DNA of 64,000 bases, from positions 496,001-560,000 of the forward strand of contig WHUZ01000022.1 in assembly GCA_015179045.1 (NCBI GenBank). Reading direction: 5' to 3'. Positions within the stretch are counted from its first letter, which is position 1, and the number at the start of each line of letters is the position of its first letter. The position numbers and the translations under genes are program-made. A model generated the notes under the pieces. It worked only from the letters and a program-made list of their open reading frames with translations, searched no databases and was not told where the DNA came from. This DNA comes from Kalaharituber pfeilii (taxonomy: Eukaryota; Ascomycota; Pezizomycetes; Pezizales; Pezizaceae). Below, in pieces: positions 34,210-44,496 of this stretch.

Positions 34210-34669
34210 ATGAAGTGGGGTAGGAGAGCACTCACAAATTACACTCGGTTACGGACCCGACCGGGAAAGGCGGAGCGATGTGGAGGAAGAAAATCAGTGG
34301 CGAGGAAGTGCAATGAACATGTGGAGAGAAGTGGAGTGCTGAGCATGTGGTGTTCAGGTGCACCGAGCTAGAGCACCCTCGGAGGAAGGATAAGGAGGGG
34401 CAGGTCGCCTGGCAGTCCTGGGAGGACCTAGATGAGAAAGGGTGGAAGCATTAGAATATGGAGGGCGACCCGGTCGAGTATTGGTTTGCCAGCCTTGATC
34501 TGGGATAGCTGGTGACGGAAGGCACTGCGGGTGCCCGAGGGGTGTATGTAGAGTTTGTAGTCAGTTGCTTCTAACCTGGCCCGGGTATATTGGCGCCTTC
34601 CATAGGCTGGTAGCCTGTATGCGGGGTTACGTGACCAAAAAAAAAAAAAAAAAAAAAAAAGCCACATGC

Positions 34670-35606
34670 TCGCCTACCACTGAACTTCAACTCCTCAGCC
34701 AAGGAATGGGCAGCCCAACTTCAAAAGGCATCACCAGCTTTTGTTTCAGAAGTGATTCATAGTCTTTTGTATGAGAGAGCGAGGGCAAAAAGAGTAGACC
34801 TTGAGGGAGAATATGCTCTGGCAAAACAGCATCTTGGGAAAAACTCTTAAGAAAGTTATTTGCAAGCAGTACTATGGAGATGAGGAGCTAGACTTTTCAA
34901 AAATAAAAATGTCTACTCCACCTACGTGTAATGGGGATATGCAAACAGAGCTATTCTCATATAAGAAGCGGCTACCCAAACTTCCGCAATTCCCCCAAAG
35001 ATGTGGCCACCCGCTTCCGCCCCACTCAGTGTTAAGAAAAGCGACCCACCTGCCAGTCTCAAAAGAAAGACCATCACCTCCAGGGTCATTTTTACTGCAA
35101 AGAGCAAGCTCCTTTTACCAAAAATCCAGAACTATAACCTGCCACTCCAGCAATAGTAGTTCATCATATAGCAGTGTTGAAAAAACTGGGGGATTTTTGG
35201 AAGTGGTTGGAGGTGGATAATGAACTGGGCACTATAACTGCTAGGGCTTGATGGCCGTTGAAGCAAGAGAAGAGGGAGAAAAAGGTGACTAGTTCAGTTG
35301 TTTACCCGGAGGATGCAGGTAGGACTAGTCAATTACCAGAGACTCTACGCATCGGAGATAAGAAGTACGGATGGGATGTGTATGAGGGGGATAGGGGAAG
35401 GAAAGGCATGGGAAAACAGGTGGATAGGGCTGGGGAGATGCAATGGAGACTGACTAAGAACCCATTGTGTGTAAGCATAGTTGGGCCACTGTCTACATTT
35501 TGTTCACCTGCCCACAATCTGGTGTCACAGGCCTTTCTCAGGGTAATAAAAGGGTGCCGCCATAGACCGACAGATTGTATGCGGGGCTACGTGACCCAAA
35601 ACTTTG
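34670..35606 (+). mobile_element. Probable LINE-B derivative: ORF1-like remnant plus tail
   Basis: An ORF1-like stretch (KKVTSSVVYPEDAG, then LPETLRIGDKKYGWDVYEGDR, 35270-35390) resembles the LINE ORF1 block SSAVVYLEEKTN...VRLGGKW at 21.0 kb. The end gccatagaccgacagattgt, then atgcggggctacgtgaccc (35560-35602) is a LINE-B-type tail. The open frame 34801-35220 between is of unknown origin. Its upstream stretch KEWAAQLQKASPAFVSEVIH (about 34705) looks coding but is not recognised. Confidence 0.45.
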
Positions 35607-35674
35607 AAAAATGACAGCCGCCGTGACTGAAGGAGAGGGTACTAAGAGATGCAGTCTGCGGATGTCCCCGGCAC

Positions 35675-35790
35675 CTCTCCAGGCAGGCAGATTCTGCCTG
35701 GCGCTCCCAGACCGCATCAGAGGATTCATTTTTACGCTATGACACTGCGAGACAAGCACTTAACTACATTGCGGAAGGGGTAAATCGATC
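35675..35790 (+). repeat. Third copy of the 30.9-kb inverted-repeat sequence
   Basis: cacctctccaggcaggcaga, ttctgcctggcgctccc, gaccgcatcag and acgctatgacactg parallel the left arm at 30894-31002. There is no opposed partner nearby. Confidence 0.65.
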
Positions 35791-36187
35791 GTTGGCACCT
35801 GCATATGTATGGAGAGACAAGTATTTAAGTGGACTACTGACTCAGTGCGAACAGGCCCGCTCGCTAGTCAACAATTGATCAATTAAAGTTACGCCTTAGT
35901 TTTCTGGACAAAATGTGACAATTGAGATGGAATTAGCTATATAGAATTATTGCTGTAGATATAGTATTCTCCGCAAAAACTAACATAAAAGAAATCTCAA
36001 CACCCAGAGTACCTTAACACATACTTCCCTGCCAGCTGAACTATTTGGAGTGCAAGTGGCAAGATCGCTGACAGCTTCACCACAACGTCGGCAGAATACG
36101 AGTAATGATAAAAAAAAAAAGCATCCGCAGACTTTCTCAAAAGATGCCCTCCATGTTTCCCTTTCACATGTAATGGAACCTATCAAT

Positions 36188-36700
36188 TTACATTGGAGTC
36201 CCGTTCCCACGTTCAATGGCTTCGTTGATGAGCCCAAGGATCAGTTGGCCCCACCACTCAGTAATCTCCGCTATATGATACTGTGCGGGCCCGGCCTGCT
36301 CCAGCTTGCTCACTACCGAGGCGTCGCGGAGTATTTGTTCGAGACTTTTGGGCACCATACGAGGCATGTTAACCTTGTAGACGTGTTGCGTAAGGTTAAA
36401 TGCGTCTTGGAGGGTCAACTTTCTCTTAACGCCAGTCTCGGCATTAGAGGTATCCCCTCCTCGGAGGGGCAAATTGATAGGAGTGAATTGCGGACCGACG
36501 GAATTAACCTCACCGCGACTGTCCATTTCGATCAACAGTTCTGTGCGATTTGAGGCCCGGATATTGAAGACGAGAGTGAAGCTCGGATCGTATATTGCCT
36601 TCTAAATTTCTTGGATTTGAGTTCTGACTGTTGGCTCTTTCGATGGGTGGTAAGAATTCCATAGTGGTGTGCGGACGCCGATACTTATAACATTTCTTCG
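36188..36700 (-). pseudogene. Decayed coding region of unknown function
   Basis: The minus strand reads coding-like over about 170 codons. NVISIGVRTPLWNSYHPSKE is followed by a stop and KAIYDPSFTLVFNIRASNRT, then ELLIEMDSRGEVNSVGPQ, LTLQDAFNLTQHVYKVNMPR and AEITEWWGQLILGLINEAIE. A single TAG (about 36585) separates two in-frame stretches, and a frameshift or splice is needed further upstream (about 36720). The region could be an exon starting at that point (tttag precedes AAGGCA) or a decayed transposon or host gene. I do not recognise the family. A truncated LINE-A tail (acgagtaatgata plus A run) lies next to it at 36095-36120. Confidence 0.4.
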
Positions 36701-36799
36701 GCCTGGGAGCTTATGAGGCAGAGGCTCTGACGTTCACGATGCAATAGATGGTCACAGGTCGGTGCAGTATCTGCAAATTCACTCATCTAACAACAGCAA

Positions 36800-38805
36800 A
36801 ACTGTCACAGGTTCAGTTTCATAAAGCAGCTGTGCAAAAAATCCCCAAATTCCAAACCACTACCCTATTCAGGAATTGATCTTGTGGTATCAGATCCAAG
36901 CCAACTTCTATCCTGGACACCATGTGTAAACCGGTGGGGTTTTATGGTGGAACACTCATCGTCATGCTTTTAACAGCTGCTGCGTTCACAGATTGGCCAA
37001 AGCCTAGTCTGAACTACAAGTGGTTAATGAGACGGCCTTGTTGGATGGTTGCTCAAAATTTGAGTTTAGCTGTTTCTCAGCATAAAACTCGACTCAATAA
37101 AATGTCTTTAAGTCATCTCCTAAATACACCTTGAACCAATACAAGAATATTACCTAACCGCTATGACGCTATAGGAAGATCCTTGTTGATGAACGCTCTC
37201 TGGTGCAAGCCAATTTTCTCCGATTGGCGTTGAGTGATGCTAAGCATATCAGGCCTGACGTAGAGGCCTAGGTCTGAGGGATGTGAACTTACGTTGTTCT
37301 CGCAAGTAGTTAATGTAGCTTCACAGCCACTGAATGACAAAATAGGTTTTAATTGGAGGTACTAGGAACATCACAGGGGCTTTCTAGCATTCATTGATGC
37401 CACCCGATGTTACATTGAGACTTCAAATCTCCTGTCACTTGCACTAACTGCGGCTGCCAGGGAACTACTTCCATGGGAGTTCCCAAGTATGGGTACGATT
37501 ACAGCTTCTTACATTGAGGCCCACTGACACTTCTTACACAAGTAATGAGGTCCGCCGTACCGGTTGCGATCTCAGGTATTCGCTTAGAGGCAACTTGAAT
37601 CTGTACCAGTTAGGGATTGCATCCTGCCAATTGTAAGATGATCTAATATTTCGTTCCCGGTGACGAGCAGGGTCTTCTTTTCCGTAAATGCGCACAGCTA
37701 CCTGAGTAGTTCAATTACGTTTCGAGGACTAGTGCTCTAGATCTTGTGTGGAGGCTACAGGTTAACTTACAATGAACTGCTACACCGGTGCACCCCGGAT
37801 CATCCACCATACACACAAGTTGCAAGCATGTGCATGGCTTATAATATATTAATGGACAAAAATACTCCGGTAACCTATATCATGCAATTGTGCACGTCGG
37901 GTGTGAGCTTTATCACCTACCGTACCTTCAACGTCGGCAGAAGAGCCTTGACACTTTGAGCTTGTATTTCCGAACTAGGCATCTGCACGCTTATGGACGT
38001 GCGGCCATACGTGCCTTGCTTAGCCAGCATGAGGCTCAGGTCACAAGTGTAGCGGAGCTGCTGCCTTCAGGTTGGTGCTGTTAGATACCTTGTGGATTCA
38101 GTCAATGTGAGAGCGGAGAGCGGAGCAGAATATAGATACAATTCTGAAGAAGTACAATGGCAAATTTAAATATATGTCGAGCTAACATTATAATGCTGTC
38201 TCTGACGAATGGGAGTATATACATGCATAAATGCAGCGAAACATGTACACATACCCCAATATCAGATGTGCAGCTACCACATTTGGACAACGCCACTTGT
38301 GATACACTTCGCTAAGTCCGCGGAGCCAGGTCGCCATGCATTCATGTTCTGCCCACTAGAAAATTGCACTTGTATCCATAAAGCATGCAAAAGGCAATAA
38401 ATGTCCGGGTAGAGCTACAGTGTGAATTGAAATTGGGAGTTGGCAAACAATCATTCGCTGCTGCCGTAACTCCACAGTCTGGGTACGAGAACATTGGCGT
38501 ACACGATACGTACAGTATTAGTCTAGCACCCGAATTCAACTGTTCGGCCGATTGACCAGCGATCTCACAAGTATGTATGATCTACATTGTATAATCGCCG
38601 TCGATGTACTGGTGCCCCTTCCAGAATTCCTGACCGTAAGCGTTTGTCTGCAGTTTCTTTGCGGAAATGAGGGTAGGGCCCCACAATAATTTGACCAATT
38701 ACTGACATAAAATTACTACTTAGGGTTTGTAGCGCGGCTACAGTAGGTCGACATCCGCTGATCGCCTGTTCGGATAGCTCCGAGAAAGGCTACGAATAGA
38801 GATGT
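36800..38805. other. Intergenic, no gene recognised
   Basis: Only short frames on both strands, with no splice-supported coding, TIRs or tails. Confidence 0.4.
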
Positions 38806-38815
38806 ACGTCAGTTG

Positions 38816-38885
38816 TTTTTTTTTTTTTTTTTTTTTTTTGTTTTTTTCACGTGACCCCGCATGCAGCTTTCCGCCATGGCAGGGC
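38816..38885 (-). repeat. Tail-only SINE-B micro-insertion with perfect 10-bp TSD
   Basis: A T run with one G, then cacgtgaccccgcatgcagc and tttccgccatggcagggc, is flanked by acgtcagttg at 38806-38815 and 38886-38895. The surrounding region holds no other recognised repeat, so the boundaries are clear. Confidence 0.88.
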
Positions 38886-38899
38886 ACGTCAGTTGATAA

Positions 38900-41800
38900 G
38901 CATGCACTTGATGAACATGCACAAAAGGAAAAGAGTGTGTGACAGAAACAAAGTAAGCTCTTAAGCTACTCAAGCATCTATCATTCTGAATTATCGTCAA
39001 CGCTGAGGTAAAGGCCATGGATCATGCCACGTACAATTAACATTCAATTCAAACATACTTAAAATGGTAAGAGTACTTTATCAAGCTTTCAACTTTCTAT
39101 CATTAAAGTGCAATTTGACTAAGTAATTGTGCCTTAATTATACCAGCTTATTATGATTGAAGTATCAGGGTTATTCAAACTACACTTTATTGGCCGTTTA
39201 TCGTGATATCAAAGCTCCTCCATAGTCTCCCAGACAAACAAATTATGTCAAGGAAACCCAACTTCAAGTGCCTTTATGGCACGATATTATCACGTTAAAT
39301 TATAGAACTTCAGGTTTTAGATTATCCAAGTTGTGACGCTTATTAAATAATGACGCAAAGAATAACTTTGCGCGCTTCATGGCATCAGATCTGGGGGTCC
39401 TGCATCATATGAACTAGCTCAATTATACGCTAGAAACCCCAACAGCACCGCCACGAACTGAATGGAATGCCTCGCATCAGTGAATGAGCAAGGAGAGCTG
39501 TCTCATAGCTTGTGAACTCCACATCTAGAGAGATAGTTGCAACGAAACTAGGGGGGATCTTACGTTCTAGGTGAAACCTGTGGGTGACCCTAGAGGGGGT
39601 ACTGCCGGGAAATGTAACAGAGACATCTCTCTTGGCGACATGTCCGGAAGTCGATTGTTCACGTGACTTGATCCCAATTATCAAGATGATGAGTAGACTT
39701 TTTTGGTGGCCTAAAATCGTCTTTGTCGCGATTATTATTAGGCGACTTGGATTTTGTTTCCTATTGAGCGATAATGAAATTTTTTGACAAAGTCCACTAC
39801 GAATACTGTTATTGTAGTACTTCGTAGAGCACCTGAGCAAATTCGCATCACAAGCTTGGAATACCTATTAGATTGTCGGACATACTGTACATGTATCGAC
39901 TACAAACCTAGATATAAAGAGGTAGAGAACAAGAAGTAATTAAGGTATGCCGAGACCAGCCCCACTCCCGCAAATTCCACTGTACCTTTACAAGTACATA
40001 CCATGTCGAATTTACTCGTGAGGCGGAATTCAAAGCATTCGGGAGGGGCTGGGCTGCCTGGGCAGCAAGGGGTCGAGGAGTCTTACATGCCTGCTAATGA
40101 AGAAGGGACCGCGGAGTAGTTTGTTTAGGAAAACTTAGGCTGACGTTACATTTATAGTATATATCCCACTCCTATATATCAGTACAGTACACACAATGCG
40201 CATTGCTTGCTGAATGTCTTGGATATCTGTCTGGGGATGGATTGTAACAGATTCTGATTTGCTAACGCACATGTATGTCACCATGTTCTTGGCTATTTCT
40301 TGCAGAATAATTAACTATGGTGCTAGAGTGTAATAGATCAGCAATAAAGTTGTTACCACCAGCAGTTCTCTGGTGCCAATGTATCACACCGGTCAAGACA
40401 TCCTTCGTTATAATAGTTAATAGTGGTCAGAGTCCAGTTTCCTCTAATATTGGCCTCGGCAATCACTATTCACAAGTCACAGAGCCAACGCTTGATAGAA
40501 TTATAACTGAATTTGGTAAATGGGATAGCAGCTTTTGAGGGGCTATCAAGGGTCTGCATTTATTTATGCAAAACCAATGTATTACTGGAGTAAAAGTAAA
40601 ATACGGAGCGCGCCTGGTACGGTTTTGAGATTGACTAATGTTGCATTTTATGCGCTTTCTATGTGCCCTTAATTGGACTTAAAATGTTACTAAAAAATGA
40701 CTCAAAGTAAGGCTAAAGTAATACATTCGTCCACCGCAACATCAATCCCACTCAGCCGCTGGAAGGATATTGCGGAAGCCAAAATCACAGGCACGGTGGG
40801 AGGAAGGGGCTCGTATGGTGGTGTTCATCAAGAAGGGACCCCTGTCGACCAAAATTATTGACTTCAACGAGAAATTATACTTCATTACCTGACCACATCT
40901 GATTAAAATCTAAAACCCGTAGAAATGTACTGTTTCATCTGCTCTGCAACCCTTCGGAGTCCAAATAAAATAAAATTGTTGGTATTGAGAAATATGAGAT
41001 CAAAAACTTAATACTTCATATGGGGAGCGCCTGACGTGTTACATGCCAAGACAGCCAAAATTGCGGAATTAGTATGTACTAGTGGAAAAGGAAAAAAATT
41101 ACTATATACAGAAATGATCTACCTAAGTAATTAACCCTTCTGCCTCTTAGTAAAGTTAAGATACATCCGGCAGCTGAGTTTCGTAAATCTTGGTGAGTAT
41201 TGTTCTGCCGCCATACTGTCTGGCGAGACACTTGAGCTCCACTCTGATATTTGAACTTAACAGTAGAGAAGTCCACATTAATTGTATTCTACATCAGCTT
41301 GTTATAAACATCCACCGTCATACTCAAGTTCTGAATATCCTGCTCATGTTGTTCCTCCTGCTCCTCCACTGATTCCCACTCAAAATCATCCACTAAAGAC
41401 TCTTAACTTTCGCTATATAAGCGGTCTGGAAATATCCACCCCTACTGTAACTAACTCAAAGGTATTTACTTCCACTGTATGCATAACCGCTCATAGCAGC
41501 AGTTTGAGAAAGCAAGCAAGCAAGCAAGCAAGCACTTCTTTTCCTGCTCAGATGGCCCATTTTGATTTTCAGTACTGCAGCTCCAATACTATCCTATCAC
41601 TACATTAGTGTTTGTATTTTTTAGAGCTAAAAGATGCTATAGATTAGGATATACTTACTCTCAGGAACCTAACTCAAGTTATCCAATGTCAATCGGCAGT
41701 TTTGCTGTAGAGATACTCCGTATACGGCGGCGCTGAATTGTCAAGAGAAATTGCAAAAGGGGGGTCAGAACGCAGGGGGCCAAGTATTTTGGTGTATTGA

Positions 41801-42655
41801 TCAGCGAGCAAGCCAGTGTTACACCTGTGATACCACCATATGCATACGAAGTATGGGGGCGGACGGGGTGGAGGGGTAAGGGACGAAGGAGTACGTTGGA
41901 GGCGCAGTCGGAGGGGCTGGAAGAGGAAGCTAACGGCTGGGGATGAAGCTAGCTGGGGGGGGGGGTAGGGGGTCGCGATTTGTGATTGCGAGGTGATGGA
42001 AGGTGGGGTGCGAATGAGAGGGGGATGGAAGCATGGGATGGCCGCCTTATTTTTGTCTTAACTTTTGTGAACTGAACTGACATGCGCTCTAATTGGACTG
42101 GAATGCTTTTGCCTTCAGTGATGCAGGTAACAACAAGCGCCATGGAGATGTGTACTCTACAATTGAGGAACCCTTATTCTGATTAAGCTTAATCCGCAGC
42201 TGCGAAACCGTATATACATACTTGCACTCCATGTGTCGTAAATGAATACTGCTGGATGATGGTTATGCCTACGCTATTGAATTCATCTAACTGGGAAGAA
42301 TTCACAGACTCTCCAGTTCGAAGTGAGGCAGCAGATGGACTAATTTATTTGTATTGTTGCATCTTCCGAAGCAGCGAATGATTCTGCGTCCTTTTGCTGT
42401 GTAACTTGGTGTGGCAGGGCATGTGGTGTGTACATGATATGACGGTACAGGTATGTTTGTTTACATCGGTTGTGGTTTGGACACTTTGACAACGGGTGGT
42501 GACAGGCGCCAAGCAATGAAAGCCTTGGCAGGGCAGTGGGGCAAAGCGCAGCCCATTCCAAAGCTGCAGAGAGAAATGGTATCCCCAGAAACGACGCGAA
42601 CCCCACCATACCCCACCGCGCGCCAGTTTTAACTCCCAGGCACTTGTTCAATTCC
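38900..42655. other. Gene-poor stretch with weak coding-like remnants
   Basis: Minus-strand patches at 39430-39840 and 41100-41400 (DDFEWESVEEQEEQHEQD, then FSTVKFKYQSGAQVSRQTVW) look faintly coding but contain stops and have no recognised domain. A (caag)n microsatellite lies at about 41512-41535. No gene is claimed. Confidence 0.35.
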
Positions 42656-42659
42656 CACA

Positions 42660-44496
42660 ATGCTGGGCCAGAAGCAGAAGAAAACTCTAACTTTGCCTGA
42701 GGAGCTCGAGAAAATTGAACAGCAGGTCGCTCTCACTCCCCACAGCGGATGAAGCTCGAGTATGCTAACTCAAATCGCAACAATCAGATCACACTCACGT
42801 TGCAAGAAATAGACCATAATTTCAACAAGGCCCACAGAATTGTTACGTCATCGATTATTCCGGTTGTTGAGAGATACGGCGCGGAGTCAAGGACGGTTTG
42901 GGAGGGATCAAAGGTACAGACATGGCAATTCATTCCTCCCTCCAGAAAATCAATTGCACCATGTGGGCTTCCGGAAAACGTTGCGAATGCTTACGCTGTC
43001 TCTTCAAAATAATTCAGTTCTGGAAACAATTCTTCGAAGCCTCTGCCAATGTGAGCCTGGACCGTTACGAGGAGCCAACCACAACCTTTAGCGAAGACCA
43101 GAGCACGCGGCGGCACAATGAAGTCGGTGAAAACACAACAAGGGAGCAAAGCTACTATACAGAAGAGGGAGGAGATGAGCGAACGCAAGAGTACTACGAC
43201 GAGGAGGAGGACGTCACGATAACCGGAAGTAAGGAACGGTCGAGGAAGCACGAGGGCGACGAAAACTTCCAACTCGAAGATGTCCTCGACGACGAATCAA
43301 TGCTGGATCTCGAGCAATCGACCCCCAAGGGTCAGCGTGTCACAAAATGGGCCGACATCGATTCTCCGTACCAGAAGATGAAGAAAGAGCTCATGGCCTC
43401 AAAAGAACCTCTAACGACACAGAAACCCCGCGCTTTTCAGGACAAAGATGACGATATCCTCGGTTCCTCTCCAGAGGAACCTCCTGGCCTTCCCGAGCGC
43501 CTTCAGTCCTATTCTCACGCCCCATCTACCCCGCGCCGAGGCGGCGGCCCCTCACACCGCGCCCGACCACGACCGAACCCTGTAACAAAGCTCGAAGACG
43601 ACGACTTGCCGTTCCGTCCCCCACAACGCGGGACCACACAAAACCAAGACCCTCTTCTCCACCGCGTCTTCGACAAAAACTGGCGTGTGCAGGCGACTCC
43701 CCGCGGCAAATCTCAACCCTCCCGCTACCGAAACCTCCCTTCTGCCACCCCTCAGCGCAGAGGTGGTCTCTTCTCATCACACATTAGAACTCAGCCCGCC
43801 GCCGCGACCAGCAAATCCACCTCACACCCCTTCGAAGATGACGACGACGACCTCTTCTCCTCTCCACCCGACTCTCCCGCCCCTCCTGAACTTCAAACCC
43901 AAATCTTCGACTCGCCTATCCGTCGTCCCGCGCGCTCTGCCGTCAACATCCCCTCCACCATCGCAAGTAGCGCAACGGCAAGCACGATCCGCAGGTTCCA
44001 GGCAGGCGATAACCCGAAGACCCCGTCGCGGCACACCAGCAGCCATCGTCCCAAGCCTCCCATCCCACATCCCTTATCGGCAAAAAAGATGGCGTATGCG
44101 GGCGGCGATGATGATGACGACGAGCTTCTACTCTCCCCGGGTTTCTCCCCACCAGTTACGATTCAGTTTAGTTTACCGCAGCGCACGATCCTGGCTACAC
44201 CGGCTAGGCAAGCATCGAAGATGTTGGTACAGGATATATTAAGGACCGCAGGGGCTGACGAGAGTACGAGTACAACGTCGAACATACAGGAGGAGGAAGA
44301 GGAGGATGAGTATGAGCTTGATTTGGGGGAGTACGGAGGGGGAAGCAGCGGGGCTGCGGCGATGGCGGGGTGGAGGAGGCAGGGTGCCGGGGTGGGAGTA
44401 GGTGGTGGTGGGGGGAGGAGGCTCTTCCAAGAGGAGGAGGCCAGTCCAACGATAGTGAGGGGACGGGGTCTGGATTTAGGGGATGAGACGTTCTAA
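42660..44496 (+). CDS. ASK1: DASH/Dam1 complex subunit Ask1
   Basis: Three exons (42660-42725, 42788-42913, 43018-44496) give 556 residues in one frame. The first intron has a gctaac branch point and the second starts gtacag. The N-terminus reads LPEELEKIEQQ then ITLTLQEIDHNFNKAHRIVT, VVERYGAESRTVWEGSK and FWKQFFEASANVSL, the diagnostic Ask1 helical region (about residues 14-85). Ask1 is part of the heterodecameric DASH ring that couples kinetochores to microtubules in fungi. The long tail is acidic and Ser/Pro-rich, consistent with phosphoregulation. It carries four DDD-hydrophobic-x-S/P-type motifs (about residues 206-220, 256-266, 336-351, 426-442) and a Gly-rich end. It is larger than the budding-yeast protein (about 290 residues), as in many filamentous fungi. 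Splice choices are forced by the conserved motif crossing both junctions. Confidence 0.92.

Larger units (their letters stand above)
32600..34662 (+). pseudogene. LINE-B pol 3' half with nested insertions
   Basis: A Tad1-like copy runs from VTTILDQSQARYAL-type sequence (about 32625) through RNase H to the 3' tail ccataggctggtagcctgta, then tgcggggttacgtga and poly(A) at 34600-34662. The RNase H block at 33550-33780 is well preserved: LLLADSQAAISAVKKRGK (second catalytic Asp), KLAWVKAHVGIEGNEKPDE (His-containing motif and last Asp). The first motif, FTD, is at about 33118 with the third residue pattern SSR. Two retroposons (33279-33526, 33885-34209) and a segment of about 90 bp near 32687-32777 that is absent from the 19.0-kb copy interrupt it. 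After the second insertion coding resumes at RRALTNYTRLRTR. Confidence 0.8.

Noticed and set aside
43685..44242. 185-codon frame overlapping ASK1
   Set aside because: An out-of-frame shadow of the GC-rich third ASK1 exon; ASK1 has family motifs and consistent splicing.
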